Positions 10,096 through 19,517 of a stretch of 64,000 bases of DNA are shown here, one piece after another. The stretch covers positions 5,597,501 to 5,661,500 of the forward strand of contig NZ_JACCFJ010000001.1 of assembly GCF_013410345.1 (NCBI RefSeq). Reading direction: 5' to 3'. Numbering within the stretch: position 1 is the stretch's first letter; the number at the start of each line of letters is the position of its first letter. Source of the DNA: Saccharopolyspora hordei (lineage in GTDB: Bacteria; Actinomycetota; Actinomycetes; Mycobacteriales; Pseudonocardiaceae). A program made the translations under genes and the position numbers. The notes beneath the pieces are model-generated. The model did no database searches, had not been told where the DNA came from, and worked only from the letters and a program-made list of their open reading frames with translations.

Positions 10096-13000
10096 CGGAC
10101 GCTCCGGGGACGCGGGGCCAGGACGTCGACGGTGCCCAGCAGGGCCATGTGCGCGTACGCGGCGAGCACCGCCGCCAGCAGGATCCAGCCGCCGCCGCTC
10201 GTGACGTCCGGTTCGGACAGCCACAGCACCGCGCCGAACACCAGCGCCGTCAGCGCGACCGCGGCGAACCGCGCGCTGGTCCGGTAGGCGATCGTCGCGG
10301 GCCAGGTCAGCAGCGCCGCGGCGATCCCCAAGCCCAGCGGGCCGAGCCGGAACCCGGTGCCGAGCAGCCAGAACTCGGCGACGACCACCACCGCCGCCAC
10401 CGCCAGCGCGGGCAGCCAGCGCGCCAGGCCGCGGCCGAGGCGGCGCGTGACCCGGCCGGCCCACCACACCGCGAACACCACCACCAGCAGCAGCGCCACC
10501 ACCGCGGCGGGGACGGTGGAGCTGCCCGAGAAGTCCGCGACCGCCGACCAGTCACCGCGCACCGGGGTGTGGGCGAACCAGCCGAAGTCCGGCCCGGGGA
10601 GGGCACCGGACGCGGGTGGGCTGACCGCGATCGCGGTCAGCGGGGCCTGGCCGTCCGGCCCGACCGGCTGCGGACCCGGCCCGGTGAACGCCACCGCGGT
10701 GGCCGCCAGCAGGCCCAGCAGCGCGGCCCGGCGCGGCGCGGCGACGGCGTAGGCGAGCAGCATCGCCAGCGGTTTGGCCACCGTCATCGCCCGGCGGAGC
10801 AGCCACCGCAGCGCGCCCCGTCCCGAGGGGCGGGCGGCGCGGTAGGCGAGCATGCCGAACCGGGTGGCCAGCGACAGCGCCCGCCGCTCCCCCAGGTCGG
10901 GGAACCGCTGGCGGCCGACGTCGTAGCGCTCGACCTCGCTGACCAGCTGCTCCGGGCTGGGCGTGGGCGGCCGGCCCCCGCCGCGCTGGTCCGCCCCCGG
11001 GGCCACCGTCGCCACGTACGGGACCTCCTCCGCCGCGATCGTCCACTGGAGACGTTCGGTGAGCAGGGTGCGGGTCTCGGTGAGCGGGTGCTCGTCCTCG
11101 GGCCGCGCGAACAGCGCGTCGAGCTCGGCGCGCACCTCCCCCGCGTACCGCGCCCACACCTCGGCCAGGAACCCGCGCCACTGCGCGGCCCGCTCCTCGT
11201 CGAGCTCGCCGAGCTCGGCCTCCGTCGGGGTGCTGACGATCTCCCGCAGCGCCTCGGCCAGCGCCTCCGCGCTGCCGTGCCGCCGCAGCCGGCCCGGGTC
11301 GGTGAGCAGCCCGACCAGCGCGGCGGCGGCGTCCATGCGGCCCCACATCCAGTCGTTGGCGCGCCACTTCGCGGACAGGAAGGCGCCGAAGTTGCCGATG
11401 TCCAGCCCGCGGATCTTGTCCGCGATGCGCAGCGGCACGCCCTCCCCGCGCCGCAGCGCGTCGAACGGCAGCGGGCTCTGCTCGTCGCTGACCACCCGCA
11501 GCAGGTTGATCCGCGTCCCCGGCACCCGGCCGACGTCCAGCGGGGCGGTCAGCACCACCAACCGCTGGAGCACCTCGGCCCGCTGGTCGCTGCGCTCCAG
11601 CAGCGAGTAGCCGATCTGCTCGGGCTCGTCGCACCGGGTGCGCGGCGGAGCCAGGGCGGCCAGCTGGTCGGCGACGCGGTGCAGCAGCTTGCGCGCCTCC
11701 GCCACCGCGTCCACCCCGGTGGCCTCCGGCACCGCGTCCGCTCCCGAGGACTCCACGATGGACTGCAGCTCGGCGGCGAACTCGGCCAGCACCCGCTGGA
11801 AGTCGTCCGTGCCGTCCTCCACCGCGCTCAGCACCTCGCCGAGCAGCGGCGCGATCGGCGTGGGCAGCGCGTGCTGCAGCCGGTCCCGGCGGCGCAGCAC
11901 CCGCTGCACCCACTCGTCGAGCTCGGAGGTCTCGACGATCGGCTCCAGCTTCGCGCCGTTGATCCAGTACCGGTCGGCGTGGCCCTCCAGCACCTCGGCG
12001 AAGGCCCGCAACCGGTAGAGCGTCCACTTGCAGTGCCCGATCTCCCGGCTCTGCGGCGACCAGCGCTCGATGTCCCACGCCCAGCCGAGGCACTCCTGGA
12101 CCGCGGTGAGCAGGCTGCGCGCGTCGGAGAAGACCCGCGTCGTCGCCTCCCGCGCGAGCCCGTCGGACAGGCGCCGCGCGAGCTGGTTGCGGGCCTGGGC
12201 CGACCAGTCCGCGAGCGGGTCGCCGACCACCGGCGGCAGCAGCGTGCCGTCCTCGGTGCCCGCCGGTTCGGTGAGCAGCCGGTACGCCGCCTGCGCGTCG
12301 AGCTCCGCGCGCACCACGGCGTGGTCGGTGGCGACGGCGGCGACCTGGCGCTCCAGCACGGCGAGCCGCTGCGCGTCGGGCGCGGAGTGGAGCGGGGCGA
12401 ACAGCGCCTTGCGGCGCAGCGCGGTCCGCTCGACGACGAGGTTGTGCTCCTCCAGCGCGTCGAGGTCGGCCAGCAGCGACTCCTGGGTCATGCGGGCGCG
12501 CAGCGCGCTCAGCGTGACCGGCACCGCGCGCCCGGCCTCGCGGCGCTGCTCGCGCGCGGCGACGGGGTCCGGGTTGAGGTAGAGCAGCCAGCGCTGCGTC
12601 GGCCGGTCCGCGGGTGCTTCGGTGATCGCGCGGATCGCCGCCGACACCGGGATGTTGTCCAGCACGCCGCCGTCGATCACCCGGAACGGCGTGGGGCCGC
12701 CGTCGTCGGTGGTCTCGGAGAACAACCCGACCATGTTCGGCTCCCCCGCCGGGGGTTCGCCGCGCGAGGAGTGCACCCGGGCGGGCTCGAAGGCGAAGGG
12801 GAACGCCGAGGTGGCGCGGGCGGCGTGGGCCAGCCGCAGGACCGTGGCGTCGAAGTCCTCGCCCGTGCCGAAGTCCGACAGCGGGTCGCCCGCCCGGCCC
12901 CGGTGCCGGAACTCGAACGAGGCGGTGCGCCGCTCCTGCAGCATCACCCCGGACCGGTTGTCGAGGTGCTGCTCCAGGACCGGGTCCAGCAGGGTCGCGG

Positions 13001-13502
13001 TGAGCAGCAGGTCGGCGCTGCCGCCGGGCAGCTGGGCGTCGGCGGGGACGTTGCGGGTGATGACCTTGACCAGCTCGGCGCGGAAGTAGTCGTCGCCCTC
13101 CATCAGCGACGGCGGGCCCGGCTGCCAGAACTTCGGCACCGGCCGGGCCATCGCCTCCGCGTCACCCAACCGGACCCAGACCTCACGCATCCGGTCGAAG
13201 GGCATGCCGTAGACCAGGGTGGTGGCCAGCAGGGTGGCGTTGAGCCCGCCGGCCGAGGCCCCGGCCAGGACGTCGACGACGACGGAGTCGTAGCCGGACA
13301 GCGCCGCGAGCGCCGCCCACGGGTGCGGTCGGTCCCCGGTGCGGAGCAGCGCGGTGCGCAGGCGGTTGATCTCGGCGACGGCGCCCCCGATCCACACCGC
13401 CATGCTCGCGCCGCCACGCATCGCCAGCGCCAAGCGCAGTTCCTGCTCGTTCTCCGCCCCAGCCGCGGTGGACACCCCGGAACCCGCCCCCTCGCTCGTC
13501 AC
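10092..13502 (-). CDS. Giant patatin-like phospholipase with C-terminal membrane domain (DUF3376 / TIGR03607 type)
   Basis: An 1136-residue protein. The N-terminal third is a patatin-like acyl hydrolase: a glycine-rich oxyanion region (RGGASMAVWIGG, about residues 29-40), the nucleophile elbow GASAGG, and the DGG box with catalytic Asp (VIDGGVLDNIP). A long helical, charged middle follows. About six hydrophobic segments at the C terminus (for example VVALLLVVVFAVWWAG and LPALAVAAVVVVAEFWLLG) would anchor it in the membrane. GTG 13502 is a weak start with no strong ribosome site. Family members are called patatin-related proteins; substrate unknown. Confidence 0.85.
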   Translation of the reverse strand: MTSEGAGSGVSTAAGAENEQELRLALAMRGGASMAVWIGGAVAEINRLRTALLRTGDRPHPWAALAALSGYDSVVVDVLAGASAGGLNATLLATTLVYGMPFDRMREVWVRLGDAEAMARPVPKFWQPGPPSLMEGDDYFRAELVKVITRNVPADAQLPGGSADLLLTATLLDPVLEQHLDNRSGVMLQERRTASFEFRHRGRAGDPLSDFGTGEDFDATVLRLAHAARATSAFPFAFEPARVHSSRGEPPAGEPNMVGLFSETTDDGGPTPFRVIDGGVLDNIPVSAAIRAITEAPADRPTQRWLLYLNPDPVAAREQRREAGRAVPVTLSALRARMTQESLLADLDALEEHNLVVERTALRRKALFAPLHSAPDAQRLAVLERQVAAVATDHAVVRAELDAQAAYRLLTEPAGTEDGTLLPPVVGDPLADWSAQARNQLARRLSDGLAREATTRVFSDARSLLTAVQECLGWAWDIERWSPQSREIGHCKWTLYRLRAFAEVLEGHADRYWINGAKLEPIVETSELDEWVQRVLRRRDRLQHALPTPIAPLLGEVLSAVEDGTDDFQRVLAEFAAELQSIVESSGADAVPEATGVDAVAEARKLLHRVADQLAALAPPRTRCDEPEQIGYSLLERSDQRAEVLQRLVVLTAPLDVGRVPGTRINLLRVVSDEQSPLPFDALRRGEGVPLRIADKIRGLDIGNFGAFLSAKWRANDWMWGRMDAAAALVGLLTDPGRLRRHGSAEALAEALREIVSTPTEAELGELDEERAAQWRGFLAEVWARYAGEVRAELDALFARPEDEHPLTETRTLLTERLQWTIAAEEVPYVATVAPGADQRGGGRPPTPSPEQLVSEVERYDVGRQRFPDLGERRALSLATRFGMLAYRAARPSGRGALRWLLRRAMTVAKPLAMLLAYAVAAPRRAALLGLLAATAVAFTGPGPQPVGPDGQAPLTAIAVSPPASGALPGPDFGWFAHTPVRGDWSAVADFSGSSTVPAAVVALLLVVVFAVWWAGRVTRRLGRGLARWLPALAVAAVVVVAEFWLLGTGFRLGPLGLGIAAALLTWPATIAYRTSARFAAVALTALVFGAVLWLSEPDVTSGGGWILLAAVLAAYAHMALLGTVDVLAPRPRSVR

Positions 13503-13653
13503 CTGCGGACCATCCGAAACCTACCGTGAGAACGCAGGGCGGAGGCCGCCAACGGACGCACTCTCCCCCGTTGCTCCCAACCCCAAGACTGGCGGGACGG
13601 CGCCGGGAGCGCGCCCCCACGACGGGAGCCGGTGCGGGGGCGCGCTGCGGCCG

Positions 13654-14610
13654 TCACTCCTCCGGTGGGGTCCAGCGGTCGGTGCGGGTCATCCCCGCGG
13701 CCCGCCCCTTGCCCGCGATGACCAGGGCCATCTTCCGGGAGGCCTCGTCGATCATCTCGTCGCCGAGCATCGCCGCGCCGCGCGCGCCGCCGGCCGCGGA
13801 GGTGTACCACTCGTAGGCGTCCAGGATGTTCTCGGCGTGGTCGTAGTCCTCCTGGCGCGGGGAGAACAGCTCGTTGACCGCGTCCACCTGCGCCGGGTGC
13901 AGCACCCACTTGCCGTCGAACCCGAGCGCCGCGGTGCGGCCCCCGACCTGCCGCAGCCCGTCCACGTCCTTGATCTGCAGGTACGGGCCGTCGATCGCCT
14001 GCACGCCGGCGGCGCGGGCGGCGATGAGGATGCGCATGAGCGTGTAGTGGTAGGCGTCGCCGACGTCGTAGCCGGGCGGCTGGTGGCCCACCACCAGGGA
14101 GCGCATGTTGATCGAGGCCATGAAGTCCGCCGGCCCGTAGACGAGCGCCTCCACCCGCGGCGAGGCGGTGGCGATCGCGTCGACGTCGACCAGGCCGGCG
14201 GCGTCCTCGATCTGCGGCTCGATGCCGATCCGGCCGACCTCCAGGCCCATCGCCCGCTCGACCTGGGACAGCGTCAGGTCCAGCCACCGCACGTGCTCGG
14301 CACTGCTCACCTTGGGCAGGATGATCGTGTCGAGCTCGGCGCCCGCGCCCTCCACGACGGTCACCACGTCGCGGTAGGTCCACTCGGTGTCCAGCGCGTT
14401 GACCCGGACCGAGCGGACCTTGCCGTCCCAGCCGCCCTCGTTGAGCGCGCCGACGACCCGCTCCCGCGCCTCGGCCTTGGCCAGCGGCGCCACCGCGTCC
14501 TCGAGGTCCAGGAAGAACTGGTCGACCGCCAGGCCGCGCGCCTTGTCGATCATCTTCGCACTGGAACCGGGCACCGCCAGGCAGCTGCGCCGAGCACGTC
14601 GACCGTCCAC
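13654..14610 (-). CDS. HpcH/HpaI aldolase, citrate lyase beta / malyl-CoA lyase-like (CitE family)
   Basis: A 318-residue TIM-barrel C-C lyase acting on (S)-citramalyl/malyl/methylmalyl-CoA-type substrates. Seen: LAVPGSSAKMIDKA near the N terminus, LDLEDAVAPLAKAEAR (metal-binding acidic motif), RVNALDTEW, and IEPQIEDAAGLVD with the second metal-binding acids. The start GTG at 14610 follows GAGGAGG by a few bases. It stands alone between patatin and the divergent MgtE-like gene; substrate cannot be decided from sequence. Confidence 0.85.
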   Translation of the reverse strand: MDGRRARRSCLAVPGSSAKMIDKARGLAVDQFFLDLEDAVAPLAKAEARERVVGALNEGGWDGKVRSVRVNALDTEWTYRDVVTVVEGAGAELDTIILPKVSSAEHVRWLDLTLSQVERAMGLEVGRIGIEPQIEDAAGLVDVDAIATASPRVEALVYGPADFMASINMRSLVVGHQPPGYDVGDAYHYTLMRILIAARAAGVQAIDGPYLQIKDVDGLRQVGGRTAALGFDGKWVLHPAQVDAVNELFSPRQEDYDHAENILDAYEWYTSAAGGARGAAMLGDEMIDEASRKMALVIAGKGRAAGMTRTDRWTPPEE

Positions 14611-14734
14611 GTTGTCCTCCTCAGCGTCGAGATCTGCTGCGTGTGTACCACGCTGCCGACCCGGCCAGGGCGTGCCGAAGGTCACCCGGACTCGCCGACC
14701 AGCGGACCGCGCGCGGAGTGCCTAACCTGATCGC

Positions 14735-16024
14735 GTGGTTGCCGCGACCAGGGTCTTCGCGGCTCGGGCGGCCGGACTGCCGGTGTTCGGGCCGGATGGC
14801 GAATCGATCGGTCGAGTGCGCGACGTGGTGGCCGGACTCAGCATCGGGCGGCGGCCGCCGCGCGTCCTCGGACTGGTCGTCGAGCTGCCCACGCACCGCC
14901 GCATCTTCGTGCCGATGCTGCGGGTGACCCGGATCGAACCCACCGCGGTGACGCTGGCGACCGGATCGGTGAACCTGCGGCGGTTCCACCAGCGCCCGAA
15001 CGAACTGCTCGTGCTCGGCCAGCTCCTCGGCGCCCGGGTGGCGGTCGAGCGCACCGGTGCCGCCGCCGCGCTGGTCGACGTCGCGATGGAGCCGACCCGC
15101 ACCCGCGACTGGCAGCTGACCAAGCTGGCCGTCCGCGAGCGCACCGGGCGGCTCGGCCGCCGCGGCCCCACCCGGGTGCTGGACTGGGACGAGGTGACCG
15201 GGCTGGAGTTCGCCGAGGTCACCGGCCGCCCGCAGGGCGTCAAGCAGCTGCTGGCGATGTTCGACACGATGCGCGCCGTCGACGTCGCCAGCACCCTGCA
15301 CGACCTGCCGCCGCAGCGCCGCTACGAGGTGGCCCTGGCGCTGGACGACGACCGGCTCGCCGACGTGGTCGAGGAGCTGCCGGAGGAGGACCAGAAGGAC
15401 CTGCTGCAGCACCTCGACGAGGCGCGCGCCGCCGACGTGCTGGGCGCGATGAGCCCGGACGACGCCGCCGACCTGCTCGCCGAGCTGTCCGAAGTGGACA
15501 AGGACCGGCTGCTGGACCTGATGGCCCCGGAGGAGTCCGCCCCGGTGAAGCGGCTGCTGGAGTACTCCTCCGACACCGCGGGCGGGCTGATGACGACCGA
15601 GCCGGTGGTCGTCGGACCGGACGCGACCATCGCCGAGGCGCTGGCCGTGGTGCGCAGTCCCGGCCTGCCGGTGGCGCTGGCCAGCCTGGTGTTCGTCTGC
15701 CGCCCGCCGTCGGCCACCCCGACCGGCCACTACCTGGGGTGCGTGCACATCCAGCGGCTGCTCCGCGAGCCACCGTCCACCTTGGTCGCCGGGGCGCTGG
15801 ACACCGACCTGGCCAGCCTGTCCGCGGACGCGCCGCTGACCGAGGTGACCCGCTACTTCGCCGCCTACAACCTGGTGTGCGGGCCGGTGCTCGACGACGA
15901 GGGGCACCTCATCGGCGCGGTCACCGTCGACGACGTGCTGGACCACCTGCTGCCGGAGGGCTGGCGGGAGAGCGGGCTCCCCGAGGCCGAACCGGCGCAG
16001 CCGACGAACCGGGAGGCGCGCTGA
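14735..16024 (+). CDS. Soluble MgtE-like protein: PRC-barrel, MgtE N-domain, CBS pair
   Basis: A 429-residue protein. Residues 10-60 and about 110-165 look like PRC-barrel modules (VFGPDGESIGRVRDVV). The MgtE intracellular N domain follows, with repeated helical motifs such as LADVVEELPEEDQKDLLQHL, then a CBS pair (AGGLMTTEPVVVGPDATIAEAL and GAVTVDDVLDHLLPE). The transmembrane channel of true MgtE is missing, so it is a cytosolic regulator or Mg sensor rather than a transporter. It matches Rv1232c of M. tuberculosis in context. GTG 14735 is leaderless (TAACCT at 14723-14728). The stop overlaps the DUF1003 start. Confidence 0.85.
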   Translation: MVAATRVFAARAAGLPVFGPDGESIGRVRDVVAGLSIGRRPPRVLGLVVELPTHRRIFVPMLRVTRIEPTAVTLATGSVNLRRFHQRPNELLVLGQLLGARVAVERTGAAAALVDVAMEPTRTRDWQLTKLAVRERTGRLGRRGPTRVLDWDEVTGLEFAEVTGRPQGVKQLLAMFDTMRAVDVASTLHDLPPQRRYEVALALDDDRLADVVEELPEEDQKDLLQHLDEARAADVLGAMSPDDAADLLAELSEVDKDRLLDLMAPEESAPVKRLLEYSSDTAGGLMTTEPVVVGPDATIAEALAVVRSPGLPVALASLVFVCRPPSATPTGHYLGCVHIQRLLREPPSTLVAGALDTDLASLSADAPLTEVTRYFAAYNLVCGPVLDDEGHLIGAVTVDDVLDHLLPEGWRESGLPEAEPAQPTNREAR

Positions 16025-16542
16025 TGCCCGAGCTGCTGACCCACCACCGACTCGACCAGCCCCGGACGCTGCGCCGGCTGTCCGTCCCCTTCGACCGGGA
16101 GATGTTCGGCCGGGCCTCCGAGCGCATCGCCCGCTTCCTGGGCACCGGCACCTTCCTCTTCTGGATGACCGTCGTGGTGGTCTGCTGGATCGGGCTGAAC
16201 CTGTTCGCGGTCGGCCTGCGGTGGGACCCGTACCCGTTCATCCTGCTCAACCTGGCCTTCTCCACCCAGGCCTCGTACGCCGCGCCGCTGATCCTGCTGG
16301 CGCAGAACCGCCAGGACGACCGGGACCGCATCGCCCTGGAGGAGGACCGGGCGCGCGCCGAGCAGACCAAGGCCGACACCGACTTCCTGGCCCGCGAGCT
16401 GGCGGCGCTGCGCCTGGCGATCGGCGAAGTGGCCACCCGCGACTACCTGCGCGGCGAGCTGGAGCGCCTCCGCGAGGAGCTGCACCCGCCGGCGGGCGAC
16501 AAGCGCCGCCCCCGCACCCCGGCGCGGACCGACGAGCCCTGA
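16024..16542 (+). CDS. DUF1003 membrane protein
   Basis: 172 residues with two hydrophobic segments (FLFWMTVVVVCWIGLNLFAV, about 40-60, and ILLNLAFSTQASYAAPLIL) followed by a charged coiled-coil tail (residues about 95-150). This is the DUF1003 layout; its molecular role is unknown. It is translationally coupled to the MgtE-like gene by a TGATG overlap, as for Rv1231c-Rv1232c, which suggests that the two proteins work together, perhaps with the soluble domain gating this membrane partner. Confidence 0.85.
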   Translation: MPELLTHHRLDQPRTLRRLSVPFDREMFGRASERIARFLGTGTFLFWMTVVVVCWIGLNLFAVGLRWDPYPFILLNLAFSTQASYAAPLILLAQNRQDDRDRIALEEDRARAEQTKADTDFLARELAALRLAIGEVATRDYLRGELERLREELHPPAGDKRRPRTPARTDEP

Positions 16543-16549
16543 CCGCGGG

Positions 16550-16963
16550 TCAGGCCGGGTCGAGGTCGGCGTAGAGGGCGACGATCGCCGGGGCCGTGAC
16601 CGGGCGGGCGAGGTACTCCTCGCGGGTCATCCACGCCAGCTCGGCGATCTCCGCCGCCGGCTGGGGCTCCCCGTCGAGCTCGCCGGAGTAGCAGCTCAAC
16701 GACACCTGCACGCCGTCGCCCTGGCCGACCGCGTCGGTCTCGTAGCGGCGGAAGAAGCGCGCGCCCACCAGCCCGACGCCCAGCTCCTCGCGGACCTCCC
16801 GGTGCAGGGCCTGCTGCTCGGTCTCCCCCGGGTCGATCTTGCCGCCGGGCAGGTAGAACGCCTCCTGGCGGTCGGCGCGGACCAGCAGCAGCCGGCGGTC
16901 GGCGAACCGCACCAGACCGACCGCGCGGATCACCTCGGGCGTCGGGGACGTCGTTCCGGGCAT
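16550..16963 (-). CDS. Nudix hydrolase
   Basis: 137 residues with a complete Nudix box: GGKIDPGETEQQALHREVRE followed by EL (pattern G-x5-E-x7-REVREEL), which binds Mg and cleaves nucleoside-diphosphate-linked substrates. Located four bases downstream of the MarR gene in the same direction, so probably co-transcribed with it. The start ATG 16963 lies right after the MarR stop; longer readings overlap MarR. The substrate is not evident; it could be an oxidised-nucleotide house-cleaning enzyme. Confidence 0.85.
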   Translation of the reverse strand: MPGTTSPTPEVIRAVGLVRFADRRLLLVRADRQEAFYLPGGKIDPGETEQQALHREVREELGVGLVGARFFRRYETDAVGQGDGVQVSLSCYSGELDGEPQPAAEIAELAWMTREEYLARPVTAPAIVALYADLDPA

Positions 16964-16967
16964 GCCG

Positions 16968-17456
16968 TCATGCTTGCGCACGCGGCCCCGGGGGCGAGGG
17001 CACACCCCCGTCGGCCAGCCGCTCGCAGGTGCGCACCAGGGCGTCCAGCTCGCCGTCCGTCGCCGACACGAAGTACCGCGCGACGCCGCTGCGGTGCGTC
17101 GCGGCCGCCGTGCGCAGCCGTTCCTCACCACGTTCGGTGATCACCGCCTGCACCCCGCGGCCGTCGGAGTCCACCCGGACCCGCTGCACCAGCCCGAGCC
17201 GTTCGAGGCGGTCCACCAGCCTGGTCACGCCGGAGCGGGACAGCAGCACCACTTCGGCCAGCTCGGTCATCCGCAACCGGCCGCCGGGCGCCTCGGCCAG
17301 CGCTTCGAGCACGTCGAAGGCGGCCAGGGTGAGCCGTTGCTCGGCGATCAGGTCGCCCTCCAGGCAGCGCGTGACGCGGGCGTGCGCGCGCAGGAAGCTG
17401 CGGTACGCGAGCAGTTCGCTTCGAGTAGGGGTTCGATCGGGAGCCGTCTCGGCCAC
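16968..17456 (-). CDS. MarR-family transcriptional regulator
   Basis: 162 residues with the winged helix-turn-helix of MarR (RMTELAEVVLLSRSGVTRLV then DRLERLGLVQRV, wing DSDGRGVQAVITERGEE). GTG 17456 is preceded by the AT-rich TAATATGAAT (17461-17470 complement), which looks like a -10 region and is unusually AT-rich for this DNA; it may also be the operator. First gene of a short operon with the Nudix gene. Divergent from mrp across about 200 bp. Ligand unknown. Confidence 0.85.
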   Translation of the reverse strand: MAETAPDRTPTRSELLAYRSFLRAHARVTRCLEGDLIAEQRLTLAAFDVLEALAEAPGGRLRMTELAEVVLLSRSGVTRLVDRLERLGLVQRVRVDSDGRGVQAVITERGEERLRTAAATHRSGVARYFVSATDGELDALVRTCERLADGGVPSPPGPRAQA

Positions 17457-17660
17457 GAAGATTCATATTACTGTCCGCGTTCACTCGACTGCGCAGCGCC
17501 CCGGTCGTGGGGTGACCCGTCACCCGGTGTAGCGCCACGGCTGCCCGTCACCCCTGTTCCGGGCGGGCTACCGGTCCGTAGCATTGGAACCGACCCCGAC
17601 GGGGCGATGTGAGAGCCTGGAACTCTCCGCGACGTTTCCCAACTGCTTGCCGAGGTAACC

Positions 17661-18800
17661 GTGACCAGTACGCAGTCCACGCCCACCGAGGACGCCGTCC
17701 GCAAGGCGCTCGCCGAGGTCGAGGACCCGGAGATCCGGCGGCCGATCACCGACCTGGGCATGGTGAAGAGCGTGTCCGTCGGCTCTGACGGCGCCGTCAC
17801 GGTCGAGGTGTACTTGACGGTCAAGGGCTGCCCGATGCGCGAGACCATCACCCAGCGCGTCACCGCTGCGGTCTCCGCGGTCGAGGGCGTCAGCTCCGTC
17901 CAGGTCGAGCTGGACGTGATGAGCGACGAGCAGCGCACCGAGCTGCGCAAGATGCTGCGCGGCGACGCCGCCGAACCGCGCATCCCGTTCGCCGAGCCGG
18001 GCTCGATGACCCGGGTGTACTGCGTGGCCTCGGGCAAGGGCGGTGTCGGCAAGTCCAGCGTCACGGTCAACCTCGCCGCCGCGATGGCCGAGCGCGGGCT
18101 GTCGGTGGGCGTGGTCGACGCCGACATCTACGGCCACTCGGTGCCGCGGATGCTGGGCGCGGGCGGCAAGCCCACCCAGGTGGAAAAGATGATCATGCCG
18201 CCGCAGGCGCACGGCGTGAAGGTCATCTCGATCGGCATGTTCACCCCGGGCAACACCCCGGTGGTCTGGCGCGGCCCGATGCTGCACCGCGCGCTGCAGC
18301 AGTTCCTCGCCGACGTGTTCTGGGGCGACCTCGACGTGCTGCTGCTGGACCTGCCTCCCGGCACCGGTGACGTGGCGCTGTCCACCGCCCAGCTCATCCC
18401 GAACGCCGAGATCCTGGTGGTCACCACCCCGCAGCAGGCGGCCGCCGAGGTCGCCGAGCGCGCCGGGGCGATCGCCATGCAGACCCGCCAGCGGCTGGCC
18501 GGCGTGGTGGAGAACATGTCGTGGATGGAGCTGCCCGACGGCCAGCGCATGGAGGTCTTCGGCTCCGGCGGTGGCCAGCTGGTCGCGGAGTCGCTGTCCC
18601 GCTCGATCGGCACGGACGTCCCGCTGCTCGGCCAGGTCCCGCTCGACCCGCGGCTGCGCGAGGCGGGCGACAGCGGCACCCCGCTGGTGCTGGAGGACCC
18701 GGAGTCCCCGGCGGCGGTCGTGCTCAACGACATCGCCAAGCGCCTGTCCACCCGCGCCCGCGGCCTCGCGGGCAAGTTGCTGTCGGTCTCCCCGGCGTAG
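17661..18800 (+). CDS. mrp: Mrp/ApbC/NBP35-type P-loop ATPase, Fe-S cluster carrier
   Basis: 379 residues. An N-terminal MIP18/DUF59 domain (about 1-90) is followed by a ParA-like ATPase with the deviant Walker A GKGGVGKSS, Walker B region VLLLDLPPGTGD, and switch motifs typical of Mrp (VTTPQQAAAEVAERAG). The family loads Fe-S clusters on target proteins. I see no CXXC pair in the C-terminal part. GTG 17661 follows GAGGTAACC. Orthologue of Rv1229c by order, near the sigE cluster. A possible -10 TAGCAT is at 17579-17584. Confidence 0.9.
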   Translation: MTSTQSTPTEDAVRKALAEVEDPEIRRPITDLGMVKSVSVGSDGAVTVEVYLTVKGCPMRETITQRVTAAVSAVEGVSSVQVELDVMSDEQRTELRKMLRGDAAEPRIPFAEPGSMTRVYCVASGKGGVGKSSVTVNLAAAMAERGLSVGVVDADIYGHSVPRMLGAGGKPTQVEKMIMPPQAHGVKVISIGMFTPGNTPVVWRGPMLHRALQQFLADVFWGDLDVLLLDLPPGTGDVALSTAQLIPNAEILVVTTPQQAAAEVAERAGAIAMQTRQRLAGVVENMSWMELPDGQRMEVFGSGGGQLVAESLSRSIGTDVPLLGQVPLDPRLREAGDSGTPLVLEDPESPAAVVLNDIAKRLSTRARGLAGKLLSVSPA

Positions 18801-18809
18801 CCCGGCCGG

Positions 18810-19412
18810 TCAGCCGCGCTTGGTGATGGCGAGCAGGCCCGGGCCGGTCGGGAGGGTCACCGGGACCAGGTCCTCGTCGGCCTGGACCTCGCGGATCAGC
18901 TCGCGCAGGGCCTGGGCCATCGCGCTGCGGGTGTCCGGGCCCGCCAGCTGGGTCCCGGCGAACACGATCACGCCGCCCGGGCGCAGCAGGCGCAGCCCGA
19001 GCTCCAGGTACTGCGAGTGCTCGGTGGTGGCGATGTTGACCGTCACCAGGTCGTAGCCGCCCTCGGTGAGCCGGGGCATGAGGTCGATCGCGCGACCGGC
19101 GATGAGCCGGGTGCGACCGGCCGGGACGCCCGCTTCGCGCAGCGTCTCGCGGGCCTCGCGGTGCACCGACGCGTCCGGGTCGATCGAGGTCACGACACCG
19201 TCGGGCACCATGCCCCGGAGCAGCCACAGGGCTGTTTCCCCCGATCCGGTGCCGACCTCCACGACGGCTTTCGCCCGCAGCGCCGCGGCCAGGAAGCGCA
19301 GCACGTGCAGCGGCGACGCCCCGACCGACGTGCCCTGCGGGCCGTCGGGCATGCGCAGCGGTGTCTGCTCGGGGCCCGCAGGCCCGGCACCGACCGGCGT
19401 CTCGGGAATCAC
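18810..19412 (-). CDS. SAM-dependent O-methyltransferase (Rv1220c-like)
   Basis: 200 residues of the CmcI/COMT-like class I methyltransferase family. SAM motif I is [16 protein letters not shown] and the acidic motif II is [14 protein letters not shown]. It is divergent from sigE, as Rv1220c is in mycobacteria. GTG 19412 appears leaderless: TAACCT (complement of 19421-19426) lies eight bases before it. Substrate is unknown. Confidence 0.88.
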   Translation of the reverse strand: MIPETPVGAGPAGPEQTPLRMPDGPQGTSVGASPLHVLRFLAAALRAKAVVEVGTGSGETALWLLRGMVPDGVVTSIDPDASVHREARETLREAGVPAGRTRLIAGRAIDLMPRLTEGGYDLVTVNIATTEHSQYLELGLRLLRPGGVIVFAGTQLAGPDTRSAMAQALRELIREVQADEDLVPVTLPTGPGLLAITKRG

Positions 19413-19517
19413 AACGCGAAAGGTTATCGATGTTGTGCGCTTCCGTGACCCGCGCCGTCGACATCGTTAGTGGGCCGTTTCCGGACCGCGCCCGGGGCGG
19501 AGTGCTCCGGACGGAGT

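Noticed and set aside
9951-13529. Very long plus-strand frame (1192 codons) opposite the patatin gene
   Set aside because: It is a GC-bias mirror: Arg/Gly/Gln/His-rich, with no domain. The minus-strand frame has the catalytic motifs and membrane helices.
14611-14734. Mg riboswitch (M-box) before the MgtE-like gene
   Set aside because: The transcript appears to start at the GTG itself, leaving no leader for a riboswitch.
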